From contig CAMYJH010000016.1 of assembly GCA_947258715.1 (NCBI GenBank), forward strand, positions 1-57,717: a stretch of 57,717 bases of DNA, read 5' to 3'. The position numbers and the translations under genes were made by a program. Numbering within the stretch: position 1 is the first letter of the stretch; every line of letters begins with the position of its first letter. Shown here piece after piece: positions 49,699 through 57,717 of the stretch. A model generated the notes under the pieces. The model did no database searches. It worked only from the letters and a program-made list of their open reading frames with translations, and had not been told where the DNA came from. This stretch comes from an uncultured Gammaproteobacteria bacterium. Its GTDB lineage: Bacteria > Pseudomonadota > Gammaproteobacteria > HK1.

Positions 49699-51627
49699 TC
49701 AGGATTTCGGTGTATACCAGATTGGTGACGTGTAAGCGCGTTCCTGATGGACCGTCTCGGCGCCTTCGGGAATATCGACACCGTAACGGAACGCATCGTA
49801 GACGATCCAGCGCGGGGTCGGGATTTCGATTACGCGCGCATAGTAAAAGGCGTGCTGCTTAGGATCGAAATCGGGGTCCGCCCAAACGGTGCCCAATTCA
49901 GAGGCACCGATGGTGTTGGTCCAGTTGGCGGCTTTCACGTTTACCGTATTGCCTACTGCAGGTAAGAGACCTTTGGCATCGGGTTCGCGTCCTGATGACC
50001 AGGCGACATCGTAGACTTTCTCGTGGGTCTTGCCGTCGGCATCGAGCCAGCCCTTCACGATCTGGATGCGATCCAGGTTCGCACCGATGGGGTCGCGCAA
50101 GGCGTAGACCATGAAGGTCGGCCCGCCCGCGCCCGAGCGCGGGTGCAGATCACCACCCATCGGGACGCCCTTCTGATAACCGCGGAAAGCCGGCTGGCGA
50201 CTGTTGAGATCGTCCGCCGTATATTCCCAACCGCCAAAGAAACGCACAAACATGCGGCTGCCGGTAGTCGCATAGACCTCCTTGCGTTCCATCGCGTCGA
50301 AGATCGCCTCGCGCGTGTTTTCCGTCGCCCACACGGCAGCAAGACCTGACGCAACCTGCTCCCACCCCTCGAACACGCCTCGCTCAGTCTTGGTGAAGGG
50401 GTGCGTCATCCGCTCGGGCGAGGGTTCGGAGCCGGAATGCTTACCGAAGAAATTGTCCTCCTGGGCGGTAGCAAGACCGGTGTGGCTGTCGGTGGAACCG
50501 ACCAGCCCGAACTTGTAGGGATTGGTCCCAAACCTTGCTTCAAGCGCAAGTCCATTCTTCAACGCCTCGCGGGTGTATTCGCCAGCCAGCATGTCGTCCG
50601 TCTTCGCCTCACTCAGGTCGAGATTGCCGGCATCCCAGGTCTCGTAACCGGCGAAGGCGTCATCGGGCGAGAGCAGCCGGTGTGTCTCACCATCGCCCTT
50701 GATCTGCGTGACTTCGTACATTGGTTCCCAGCGCGCGCGTTCGGTGACGTACTCCGCATCGAGCTCACGTCCGGTGTATTGCGCGTCGACCGGAAACATC
50801 AGACCATTCGACAGGTTACCGTTATGCGCAAGCGCCAGCACGGAACCGCCGGTCATCGTTTCGTAGTTTGCGAGATAGGCGTAGAGATCGAGCGGGTCGG
50901 TGCTACCGACAGGCGCTTGTGTGGTGTAGGGCACAACCCGACCCACTTTGCCGTCCCCGTCGCGAAAAATGACGTTGCGGTGCAGATTGTTGCCCTTGAC
51001 AAGCGAGGTCCACTCGAACCCGATCAGCGCGGTGAAGCGTCCGGGATCGTTGTATGCCTCCGCCACCTTCACCACATGACTCCACACGGAGGCGTATTTC
51101 TTCGAGCCGGGGGAGTAGTCGGAAAGCAGTTCCGGCGGTATCTTGCCCTGCGAAAAAGTCGTGATGAGGTCCAGCGTCGCTGCCACCGCCGCTTCCCCGC
51201 CCTTCTGGAGACCCGCGTACCAACGTTTTCCTTCCTCGAAAGCGAGGATATTCGGAGTACCCGCGGAGAGATCCTGAATGAATCCCAATGCATCGGAATG
51301 ATCGGCGATCACCAGCCAGTCCAGTGGCCGCGATAGCTTTGCCGGTTGTCCGGTCGAAGAAGTCACCTCCTCGCCGCGGGCGAATCGATAGGCTTCTTCG
51401 AGCCCCAGTCGCGCACCGAACAATCCCGCGTCGACCGAAAGACCGGTGTGCAGGTGCGTGTCTCCCCACAAGGGGTAACTGGGGAACGATCTCTGCGCAT
51501 AGGGCGAATAGACCGAGCCGGGATAAAGGTCTGAAATGGATTCCTTCGACGGCGTGAACTGCGCCGTAACCGGGTTTGTGAGCATACAAACAGCCACGGT
51601 GGTGGCCCAAAAAATATATCGCTTCAT
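49699..51627 (-). CDS. DUF3604 exported protein (PHP-like)
   Basis: 642 residues. A signal peptide ([20 protein letters not shown]) is followed by [20 protein letters not shown] and [14 protein letters not shown], the HxH and D-H metal pattern of PHP-type hydrolases, with later [32 protein letters not shown] and [11 protein letters not shown] belong to the DUF3604 C-terminal region. It is probably a periplasmic metal-dependent hydrolase of unknown substrate. The ATG at 51627 follows GAGGGCCGAT. Type A repeats bracket it on both sides (49498-49689 and 51756-51833). Confidence 0.88.
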   Translation of the reverse strand: MKRYIFWATTVAVCMLTNPVTAQFTPSKESISDLYPGSVYSPYAQRSFPSYPLWGDTHLHTGLSVDAGLFGARLGLEEAYRFARGEEVTSSTGQPAKLSRPLDWLVIADHSDALGFIQDLSAGTPNILAFEEGKRWYAGLQKGGEAAVAATLDLITTFSQGKIPPELLSDYSPGSKKYASVWSHVVKVAEAYNDPGRFTALIGFEWTSLVKGNNLHRNVIFRDGDGKVGRVVPYTTQAPVGSTDPLDLYAYLANYETMTGGSVLALAHNGNLSNGLMFPVDAQYTGRELDAEYVTERARWEPMYEVTQIKGDGETHRLLSPDDAFAGYETWDAGNLDLSEAKTDDMLAGEYTREALKNGLALEARFGTNPYKFGLVGSTDSHTGLATAQEDNFFGKHSGSEPSPERMTHPFTKTERGVFEGWEQVASGLAAVWATENTREAIFDAMERKEVYATTGSRMFVRFFGGWEYTADDLNSRQPAFRGYQKGVPMGGDLHPRSGAGGPTFMVYALRDPIGANLDRIQIVKGWLDADGKTHEKVYDVAWSSGREPDAKGLLPAVGNTVNVKAANWTNTIGASELGTVWADPDFDPKQHAFYYARVIEIPTPRWIVYDAFRYGVDIPEGAETVHQERAYTSPIWYTPKS

Positions 51628-52087
51628 ATCGGCCCTCTTGGTTCTTTTCAAGTTGTGGAAGCAGTATCTTTATTAGAATCCTTTAAGGAGAAGGTTCGAC
51701 GCGTGAATATTCTGAGCTGCCAATTTTAAACGTTGATTACAGGGAGGGGAATTCCCGGGACGGTATACCTAATTTCAAGCGCTTTTTTCCCTGGTAAGAC
51801 CTGTCCAATTGCGTAATCAACTATATTGTCCCCGCAATTCGTGCGGTTCGCGCGCGGGTACGAGTACGTTGCCATCCCAAGTCTGCAACTCGAATCAGAT
51901 ACACGACGCGTTGCGCACAATCGATCGGGCCGTGAGTTCCCATCCCGGCCATCTCGACCACATACGCCGACGTTCGCAGGCGAGTCTGGAAGTCGGGGTC
52001 GCGGTCGTGCTCTAATTGTTCCCGTCGAAGTAGTTCACCCACGACGCTTGGAAGTCCCAGTCTTTGTCTGAGCACTTGGAGATAGAG
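51628..52087. other. Intergenic region with a type A repeat
   Basis: Apart from the type A copy at 51756-51833 I see no gene. The divergent neighbours (DUF3604 on the minus strand, a small secreted protein on the plus strand) must have their promoters here. No clear box is visible. Confidence 0.45.
51756..51833. repeat. Type A repeat, short (A2) form
   Basis: CGGGACGGTATACCTAATTT at the left and ACTATATTGTCCCC at the right. The centre (TTTTTTCCCTGGTAAGACC, CAATTGCGTAATCAA) matches the copies at 2087 and 29840, with more divergence. Confidence 0.78.
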
Positions 52088-52432
52088 ATGAACCGCAGCG
52101 CACGCCGACTCGTCAGATGGCTCACCTCGGCGGCCATAGTCGCCTTGGCTGTCAGCGTGCCGTCATACGGAGCGCTCGCGGACCTGCGCGTTCAGAACCA
52201 CCGTTTCTCCCACATCTGCCGCCTGATAGCCTTTGTGGATAGCCACAGAGGGACTTCGGTGATCTACGACGGACCGGTGCGAAGGGGCGAGCACCGGACC
52301 TTCAGTTCCCCCGGTAGCATCCTGTGTATCCAACGCAGTTTCGTGGCCGAGCGGTGCAACAGCGGTTTGACGCGGCCAGTGTGCAAATTGGACCGCCACT
52401 CTAATCGCACGGTGCTCTGGACCATTCAGTAG
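52088..52432 (+). CDS. Small secreted hypothetical protein
   Basis: 114 residues. The signal peptide (VRWLTSAAIVALAVSVPSYG) is cleaved near ALADL. The mature part has four Cys residues (SHICRLIAFVD, SILCIQRSFVAERCNS, RPVCKLDR), likely disulfide-bonded. GGAGATAGAG precedes the ATG at 52088. No family is recognised. Confidence 0.6.
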   Translation: MNRSARRLVRWLTSAAIVALAVSVPSYGALADLRVQNHRFSHICRLIAFVDSHRGTSVIYDGPVRRGEHRTFSSPGSILCIQRSFVAERCNSGLTRPVCKLDRHSNRTVLWTIQ

Positions 52433-52650
52433 GCCGTATTCATCTCCATTAATGGCTCGCCGGAGCACCAAACCTTCCGGCAAACCCGGTAGCCACGGCG
52501 GTCATCGTCCGAGTGCCCGTTTCGCTCGCCCTCGTGCGCACGCGCCCGGACGGTGCGCCTGCACTTTGCACAAGTTGTTTCACGCGGCCGTCAGGCGAGA
52601 ACCCCGCGAATCGTCGAATGGCCCGTCTTTCGCTTGCCCCGTCGGTGCAC

Positions 52651-52914
52651 TCAGCCGTCTTGAATGCTGCTGATTTGGCCGGAGTCGTGAAAGCGGACGA
52701 CCTTCTTTTTCTGGCCACCACGCTCGTATATCCAGGTGTTGCCGACCTTGGTGGTCGGCTGGCCGCACTTTTTCAAGACTTCGTATTTCCCGGGCCCGCT
52801 GCGACCGCCGTCCTGGATGATGTGGCTGCCGCAGCGCATCCCCCCCGCGACGGCTGCATCGACGGCGACCAGGCCGACTGCCGCTATGCTCACGATCGTC
52901 AAATTCTTCGGCAT
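52651..52914 (-). CDS. DUF2845-like secreted protein
   Basis: 87 residues. A signal peptide (LTIVSIAAVGLVAVDAAVAG) precedes GMRCGSHIIQDGGRSGPGKY and EVLKKCGQPTTKVGNTWIYE. This is the DUF2845 pattern, with two conserved Cys residues that probably pair. AGAGGAAATCG lies before the ATG at 52914. It follows another secreted protein gene on the same strand by 25 bp. Confidence 0.78.
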   Translation of the reverse strand: MPKNLTIVSIAAVGLVAVDAAVAGGMRCGSHIIQDGGRSGPGKYEVLKKCGQPTTKVGNTWIYERGGQKKKVVRFHDSGQISSIQDG

Positions 52915-52939
52915 ATCGATTTCCTCTGCTAACGCCGCG

Positions 52940-53470
52940 TCACTTGGCAGGATTGTTGTATTCGAGCTTGGAAAGAATGGCGATACCGGAGCCGACCCGC
53001 GTAACACTACCGCTCGACATGTCGGCGACCAGGGCGTTCAACGGGCTGCGTACCCGCATCGGGCTCGAGCCTGTGATGCCCTTGAATCGGCCCGTGCCCT
53101 CGGTCAGCGTGAACGTGCCTTCGCAACCGCCCGGCTTCCCATCGCACGTCCATTCGGCGAAGACTGTGTCGCCCTTGTCCACCGCAATTATGCAGTAGCC
53201 GGAGCCCGATGTGGTCTGGGTCGCCAATTCGAGCCGCATGGTGGCGGGACAACGCACGAAGCCCTCGTCGATTTCACGATCCGCCGTCTCCACGTAGATA
53301 ATGCCCTCGAAGGCGCCGAGGAAGAGCATGCTGCGAGTGCTGATGCGGTACACGTAGCCTTCGCCGTCCCAGGTGATCAGGGCTTTCGCCGTTTCCGACT
53401 CGGCCGCGGCGTTGATTGAGAATACGGCGAAAAGCGCCGCAATGGCTCTGGAAAAGTTGAAGAATCGCAT
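52940..53470 (-). CDS. Secreted hypothetical protein (allene-oxide-cyclase-barrel-like)
   Basis: 176 residues. A signal peptide (RAIAALFAVFSINAAAES) is followed by a beta-rich chain with FAEWTCDGKPGGCEGTFTLT then EGTGRFKGITGSSPMRVRSP. The GTF-TxGTGRFKGI signature is common in secreted barrel proteins related to allene oxide cyclase. Paired Cys residues are present. GAGGTG precedes the ATG at 53470. Function unknown; it probably shares a transcript with the DUF2845 gene downstream. Confidence 0.7.
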   Translation of the reverse strand: MRFFNFSRAIAALFAVFSINAAAESETAKALITWDGEGYVYRISTRSMLFLGAFEGIIYVETADREIDEGFVRCPATMRLELATQTTSGSGYCIIAVDKGDTVFAEWTCDGKPGGCEGTFTLTEGTGRFKGITGSSPMRVRSPLNALVADMSSGSVTRVGSGIAILSKLEYNNPAK

Positions 53471-53639
53471 GACTTTAGCACCTCGCATTCGTTGTGTTCC
53501 GACGCCGTGCCGCATCTGACCCGGCCGTATTCAGTGGTGTACTTCCGCTCACGGCCCGGCGGGCCTCGAGTAGTCGCTCTGGAATTTTCGCCTCATAGCA
53601 ACCCTTGCACCAATACTGCGAGTCCAAGGGACTCCGAGG

Positions 53640-54194
53640 TTACGCACCGACCAAAATTTCGTAATTCAACCTCAACAGTCTTTTGCGTCTTCTTGGAGCA
53701 TCAGGAATCAGAGTTGACTCCCCCATCATGTATAGCGCCATCATGCGCCCCCGGGCCTCAGCCTGGACTCTGTCAAACCCAACCTGCTCGAACATCAACC
53801 TGGCAAAAGCAAAACGTTTATTCAGCGCTCGTCGGAAAGTCTCTTCGGCGATCGGATTAGTCTCCGCCCAGTGCCAGACGGCGAGATCGAAACGCGCCAG
53901 ACCTGCGGACATTACCTGCTCCATGAGATACCAGATCCGCTCCTCGGGCGGACCTTCGAAGGTTTTCGCCGACTCGATCGCCGAGTCCGTCATTTCCTGT
54001 TCCCAGTAAACCAGAAGAGCATCGTGGAGTTCCTGGCGGTTTTTAAAGTGCCAGTAGAAACTGCCGCTGGTGACGCCCAACCGCTCTGCCAGTGGTACGA
54101 CTTTGACGCCTTCGATCCCGGCGATGATCAACAGATCCAGGGCAGCGAGAATCCAGTCATCACGACCCAGTCGCCGCCTTACATGGTTATCCAT
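53640..54194 (-). CDS. TetR-family transcriptional repressor
   Basis: 184 residues. The N-terminal DNA-binding domain runs DDWILAALDLLIIAGIEGVK, VVPLAERLGVTSGSFYWHFK, NRQELHDALLVYWE, the classical TetR helix-turn-helix. The C-terminal helical ligand domain is family-specific. It is divergent from a secreted metallo-beta-lactamase-fold gene, and the region between holds two matching palindromes, so it probably controls both itself and that gene in response to a small molecule. Confidence 0.93.
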   Translation of the reverse strand: MDNHVRRRLGRDDWILAALDLLIIAGIEGVKVVPLAERLGVTSGSFYWHFKNRQELHDALLVYWEQEMTDSAIESAKTFEGPPEERIWYLMEQVMSAGLARFDLAVWHWAETNPIAEETFRRALNKRFAFARLMFEQVGFDRVQAEARGRMMALYMMGESTLIPDAPRRRKRLLRLNYEILVGA

Positions 54195-54205
54195 AGAGTA
54201 CTCTA
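54194..54205. promoter_or_regulatory. Probable TetR operator 1
   Basis: TAGAGTACTCTA is a perfect 12-bp palindrome that starts at the first base of the tetR start codon region. A near copy lies 40 bp away (54234-54245). The spacing of about four helical turns allows two dimers on one face of the DNA. Confidence 0.65.
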
Positions 54206-54233
54206 TTGCAATTGATTAGAATATCTTGTACCG

Positions 54234-54245
54234 TAGAGTACTATA
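54234..54245. promoter_or_regulatory. Probable TetR operator 2
   Basis: TAGAGTACTATA matches operator 1 except for one base. It lies about 140 bp before the metallo-beta-lactamase-fold gene and 40 bp before tetR. Confidence 0.6.
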
Positions 54246-54384
54246 TGGTCCTAAGCTCGCGCTACAAAGCCAGATCAGGCCAGCGTGGCGCTTTTACGGC
54301 AGAAGCATCAGCGGTGCGGTGCGACACGGGTTGTCTCGCCGCATAAGTAACAGTTAATCATCGATTTTTTAGAAGGGTGTGACA

Positions 54385-55489
54385 ATGAAGCGATTCTTAA
54401 TCGCAGCTGCAATCCTAGCGGTGGCCTCGTCGGCGGTTGCCGAGGACAAGCCCGACGCCTGGTATCCCCGTACTGAGAAAGTAGGCCCTGACGAGATGTT
54501 CGTCGTGGCGCTTGGTACCGGAATGCCATCACCGATAACACGTGCCCAGAAGTCAACGGCCTGGTACGTCGAGCTCGGCAATGGTGACATCTTCCTGTTC
54601 GATGTCGGATCGGGCTCCGCAGAGAACCTGTTTGCGCTGCGGCCTGATTTCCACCGCGTCGACAAGATCTTCGCCAGCCACCTGCACACCGACCATGTCG
54701 GCGATGCCGCTGTGGTCTGGGTCGGCGGCTGGCTGAGCGGACGCTACACGCCACTACATATCTACGGGCCTTCAGGCGCCAAGCCTGAGCTCGGCACCGC
54801 CGCTTACGTGGAGGGACTTAAAAAGACCTATGCCTGGGACGTCACGGGTCGCTCCGGCATATTGCCTGACGCCGGCGGCCAACTTATCGCGCACGAGTTC
54901 GACTACAAGCAGGACAACGGCGTGGTTTACGAGAAGAACGGGGTCAAGATCACCTCTTTTCCGGCCGTGCACGTGATCGATGGTCCGGTCAGCTATCGTC
55001 TGGAATGGAACGGCTTGAGTTTTGTTTTCGGTGGCGACTCGGCTCCTAACAAGTGGTTCATCGAGCGGGCCAAGGGTGCCGACTTCGTGATCCACGAAAT
55101 GTTCTACACGCCCAAGGGGCTGGAGGAAGCCTTAGGCTTCCCGCCGCGTCAGGCGACTATCGTTTCGTCTTATATCCACACGCCACCGAGCGGTTTCGGC
55201 AAGATAATGGCTGAAGTCAAACCGCGCCTGGCAGTGGGTTATCACACGATTCGACAGCCCGAACTGGATCTGATGATGATCGAGGAGGTCCGCAAGGTCT
55301 ACGACGGGCCGCTGGTGATCGCAAGACAGCATCGTCCAGCGCGAAGTGGTGAGCGCGGAGCGCGTCCAGGCACCGCCAACAACGATGGAATACAAGAAGG
55401 CCAAGCGCAGCGGCCAGGCCAGTTATTCCAAGTACATCGATGACGGCAAGTGGGAAGGCTATACGCCTCCGCCGCTCCCTGATAAATAG
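54385..55489 (+). pseudogene. Secreted metallo-beta-lactamase-fold hydrolase with C-terminal frameshift
   Basis: A signal peptide (MKRFLIAAAILAVASSAVAE) is followed by an MBL fold: VVALGTGMPSPITRAQKST, LFDVGSGSAENLFAL, the zinc motif H99-x-H101-x-D103-H104 (SHLHTDHVGD), VHVIDGPVSYRLEW, FVFGGDSAPNKWF and RLAVGYHTI. Near 55325 the frame is lost: in frame it ends at 55443 with a basic, unlikely tail, while the next frame reads DSIVQREVVSAERVQAPPTT and ends KWEGYTPPPLPDK at 55489. A two-base deletion explains this. All zinc ligands precede the break, so activity may survive, or the indel may be a sequencing error. TetR-type control is likely. Confidence 0.8.
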
Positions 55490-55710
55490 GCAACTTAAGT
55501 TACGTCCCGACTGGTCTGAGGTGGACAAGGTGTTAGCGTTGCTCGGAACGCGAATTCCTTTGCAATGACTTTAGCCCCGGTCTCACATGAGCGCCGATGC
55601 AGTAGTTTTCGTGGATGAAAACGCAACGGGCGCGAGAGGCAGGTGTGATCGAAGACAAGTCTCGAAGCACCAGGGCGCACCCACACCCGAGCTAACGAGG
55701 AAACGAGCAG

Positions 55711-56628
55711 ATGAACTGTCGTGAAATGAACTGCGAAATGGCTCCCCAGGTGAGCGGATCACGCCGTCAGCGTCTCCCCGAACGCCTGCTGGGCGTTGTT
55801 TCGAACTATTTCATTCAAGGGGCGAGCACAGCGGTTCGGCGCAGTCGTCGTTCGCAGGCCGGAGTTCTGCTCATTCTTGCGTTCACAATCTGCGCGTGCG
55901 CGGTCGTGAGCCGGACAGTGGACGCAGCCGACCTGGATGCTGATGCTGACACGATACTACGTGCCATGTCCGACTATGTAGGCGCATTGCCAGCCTTCAC
56001 TGTGGAGATTGAAGAGGACAAAGAGTTCGTTAACACGCAGGGCCAAAAACTGCAGTTAAGCGCGTCGATCACGGCGGCTGTTCAGCGGCCTGGAAAGCTG
56101 CGAGTGCACCGGAAAGGGGTGATAACCGACCTCGAAATTATAGCGGCCGATAAGACCATCAATGTGCACGCCAAGAAGCTCGACGTCTACGCCGCGCTGG
56201 AAGGGCCGGGCGACATCGATGGCTCTATCGGGGCGATTCGCGCCCTGACCGGGCTGGATGCTCCCGGCGCGGATCTCTTCTACGCCAACTCATATGCGGG
56301 CCTGGTAGACGACGTCACCAGCAGCAGGCACGTCGGCATGTCCTTCGTGGGCGGCGTGCAGTGCCACTATCTGGCGTTTCGCACCCCACAACTCGACTGG
56401 CAGATCTGGGTCCAGGCCGGCGACAAGCCGTTACCGATGAAATACGTGATCACCAGCAAGTGGATAACGGGCGCGCCACAGTACTCGGTGCGATTCCGTA
56501 ACTGGAACACGGACCCGCCGCTTGCGGCCGGCTACTTCGAGTTCTCGCCGTCGCCGGAGGCAAGACCGCTCGACGAGATTCCGGTCAATGAGTTGGGGGA
56601 TCTAATGTTGGAGGCGCTCGAAAAATGA
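55711..56628 (+). CDS. DUF2092 periplasmic protein
   Basis: 305 residues. A late hydrophobic signal segment (AGVLLILAFTICACAVVSRT) around residues 50-70 precedes a beta-rich LolA/LppX-like domain: ADTILRAMSDYVGALPAFTV, RPGKLRVHRKGVITDLEIIA, and PQLDWQIWVQAGDKPLPMKY. This is the DUF2092 pattern. The 50-residue N-terminal extension is unusual; an internal start cannot be ruled out. It overlaps the next gene by 4 bp (ATGA), a sign of coupling. Confidence 0.85.
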   Translation: MNCREMNCEMAPQVSGSRRQRLPERLLGVVSNYFIQGASTAVRRSRRSQAGVLLILAFTICACAVVSRTVDAADLDADADTILRAMSDYVGALPAFTVEIEEDKEFVNTQGQKLQLSASITAAVQRPGKLRVHRKGVITDLEIIAADKTINVHAKKLDVYAALEGPGDIDGSIGAIRALTGLDAPGADLFYANSYAGLVDDVTSSRHVGMSFVGGVQCHYLAFRTPQLDWQIWVQAGDKPLPMKYVITSKWITGAPQYSVRFRNWNTDPPLAAGYFEFSPSPEARPLDEIPVNELGDLMLEALEK

Positions 56629-56942
56629 TTTTCGCCAAGCAGATCAGTGTTGTTATGTTTTTCACCATGGTTCTGAGCGCCGGCGTCGCCCCGCTCGGAA
56701 ACTCGGGCAGTTTTCTGATCGCAGACGCGCAAGCCAGGCCCGGCCGCCCCGCCTCGCCGACCAGCGTTGCCGGGGTTGCTCGCCGCACGACCCGCCGCAC
56801 GGTCAGGAGAACTACGCGCTACGTGGCAACGCTGCCCAAGGGGTGCACCACGGTCATTGTCGAAAATGTCTCGTTGACCCAATGCGGAACGACTTACTAT
56901 CAAGCCCACGGAAACCAGTACGTGGTCGTCGTGGTGAATTAG
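56625..56942 (+). CDS. Small secreted partner of the DUF2092 protein
   Basis: 105 residues. A signal peptide (ISVVMFFTMVLSAGVAPLG) precedes a basic Thr/Arg-rich stretch (ARRTTRRTVRRTTRYVATL). The end is compact: KGCTTVIVENVSLTQCGTTY and YQAHGNQYVVVVVN. Two Cys residues may pair. The Val-rich end resembles surface-associated small proteins often encoded next to DUF2092. Function unknown. Confidence 0.72.
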   Translation: MIFAKQISVVMFFTMVLSAGVAPLGNSGSFLIADAQARPGRPASPTSVAGVARRTTRRTVRRTTRYVATLPKGCTTVIVENVSLTQCGTTYYQAHGNQYVVVVVN

Positions 56943-56982
56943 ACCGAACTCCGACGCAGATCCATCCGACCCGCGGGAGCAC

Positions 56983-57091
56983 GGGGGACATTCAGAGTTC
57001 GTAAGTCATTGATTTTCAGATTGCCCGTAGAAAAGTGTGTGCGACTTCTGGCTATGAAAAATCAATGACTTACGAACTCTGAATGTCCCCC
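56983..57091. repeat. Type B palindromic element (B4)
   Basis: 109 bp. GGGGACATTCAGAGTTCG at the left and its complement at the right, with the inverted repeat continuing through GTAAGTCATTGATTTT. It lies between the DUF2092 pair and the ECF sigma gene. Confidence 0.85.
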
Positions 57092-57271
57092 TCTCCCCCT
57101 CTAATTCCGCCAGGAAGCTGAGTCGCTAGATATCACGGGGGCCGGCCCCTTTTCTGCTTTTTCGGGCCTCCTTTTTCGACCCCTTTTCCCCTCCCCCAAC
57201 GTTTTGATGGGAAACAGCCTGCAAAGGGTTCCCGTCTTGCCGTCGTCTAATGAACAAATGGAGCTGCGCAC

Positions 57272-57717
57272 ATGACATCCGCTAGCGATCTCGAGCTGGC
57301 CGGACTTGCCGCGGGCGGCGACGAGAATGCGTTCACCTGCCTTCTGGAGCGCCACTATGACCTGATTTTCAAGGTCGCGTTCAAATGGTGCGGAGATCGA
57401 GACGAGGCCGGCGACATCGCCCAGGACGTCTGCGTGAAGCTGGTGCGCAGTATCGGCAGCTTCGATGGGCGTTCGAAGTTTAAGACCTGGCTTTACCGAA
57501 TCACCATCAATACCGCCAAGGATCGGCACAAAGCCGGGAGACGGTATGTGCCGGAAGCGCAGGCGGAATTCGCCGCCGAGGCGTCGAATTCACAAGCGGT
57601 CACCGAACCCGAGCGGCATGTCGCACTGACACGCGCCCTCGACGGTCTGAACGCGTTGCCGGCCAAGCTCCGCGACGCCGTGATGCTGGTCTACGTCGAG
57701 GACTTGAGCCACAAGGA
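57272..57717 (+). CDS. ECF RNA polymerase sigma factor, partial at window end
   Basis: The frame from ATG 57272 remains open to the last base (148 codons). SASDLELAGLAAGGDENAFT leads into region 2 (CLLERHYDLIFKVAFKWCGD, EAGDIAQDVCVKLVRSIGSF, DGRSKFKTWLYRITINTAKD), and the region 4 start is seen in LNALPAKLRDAVMLVYVEDL. Only the final recognition helix lies outside the window. GGAG lies 8 bp before the ATG. An anti-sigma factor gene would be expected just beyond. The tail of region 4 cannot be judged. Confidence 0.88.
   Translation, partial: MTSASDLELAGLAAGGDENAFTCLLERHYDLIFKVAFKWCGDRDEAGDIAQDVCVKLVRSIGSFDGRSKFKTWLYRITINTAKDRHKAGRRYVPEAQAEFAAEASNSQAVTEPERHVALTRALDGLNALPAKLRDAVMLVYVEDLSHK

Noticed and set aside
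57137..57155. GC palindrome GGGGCCGGCCCC followed by TTTT as a terminator.
   Set aside because: It is self-complementary without a loop and the T run is short; not convincing.
1..57717. CRISPR arrays, tRNA or rRNA genes, phage or conjugation modules.
   Set aside because: No regularly spaced direct repeats, cloverleaf-like sequences, integrases, tail or transfer genes were recognised by reading; a tRNA scan was not possible.

Overview
The window reads as a chromosomal segment of a Gram-negative bacterium, most likely a gammaproteobacterium. The evidence is exported proteins with Sec signal peptides, a SCO-type copper protein, GST, OsmC, MscS and ECF sigma genes, and many REP/MITE-like repeats including remnants of a REP-associated tyrosine transposase (RAYT). 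This placement is inference. No rRNA, tRNA, CRISPR array or intact integrase was seen. The window is dense (about 50 genes) and has an accessory character: short transcription units separated by repeats and gene relics.

Layout. 1-3460: a universal stress protein and two glutathione S-transferases between two type A repeats, then a possible secreted protein, two small palindromic repeats and an ECF sigma relic. 3664-9404: a tight four-gene plus-strand operon with a CPA1-type antiporter, a Rieske/glutamate-synthase-like fusion, a DUF5996 protein and a Rieske/ThDP-enzyme fusion. 9431-13147: a decayed RAYT element with another palindromic element nested in it, an ankyrin/coiled-coil membrane protein, a fatty-acid-hydroxylase-type di-iron membrane enzyme, a DUF2238 protein and an ATPase/cyclase C-terminal relic. 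13222-23240: the metabolic core. A COG2403 GTPase faces a minus-strand operon that encodes ornithine carbamoyltransferase, carbamate kinase, 2,4-diaminopentanoate dehydrogenase, both subunits of 2-amino-4-ketopentanoate thiolase, both subunits of D-ornithine 4,5-aminomutase and ornithine racemase. Together these would convert citrulline to ATP plus ornithine, and ornithine to alanine plus acetyl-CoA, the oxidative ornithine pathway best known from amino-acid-fermenting Clostridia.

23557-28209: a methyltransferase relic, then a very GC-rich block with an acyl-CoA carboxyltransferase, an ADP-forming acyl-CoA synthetase and a stand-alone biotinyl domain. 28301-38733: cupin, two hypotheticals, a GFA protein, a truncated DUF423 gene, DM13, MsrB, MscS, a secreted Cys-rich pair with a SCO protein, and a methyltransferase plus acyltransferase/cNMP-binding pair. 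39195-48923: a coiled-coil repeat protein, an NHL protein, OsmC, an isocitrate-type dehydrogenase, a small membrane protein, a methyltransferase, an arsR-acr3 unit, and an FAD oxidoreductase with a uronate-dehydrogenase-like enzyme. 49130-57717: DUF1330, DUF3604, small secreted proteins, a TetR/metallo-beta-lactamase divergent pair with visible operators, DUF2092 with a small partner, and the start of an ECF sigma gene that runs off the window.

Two repeat families recur throughout. Type A ends in GGGGACAGTATAC and its complement, and one copy carries the RAYT relic. Type B is a 108-113 bp near-perfect palindrome beginning GGGGACATTCAGAG. Type B copies repeatedly sit exactly where genes are truncated. 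The most interesting items are the ornithine operon outside Clostridia, the double Rieske-fusion operon of unknown function, and the repeats as agents of gene loss and shuffling.
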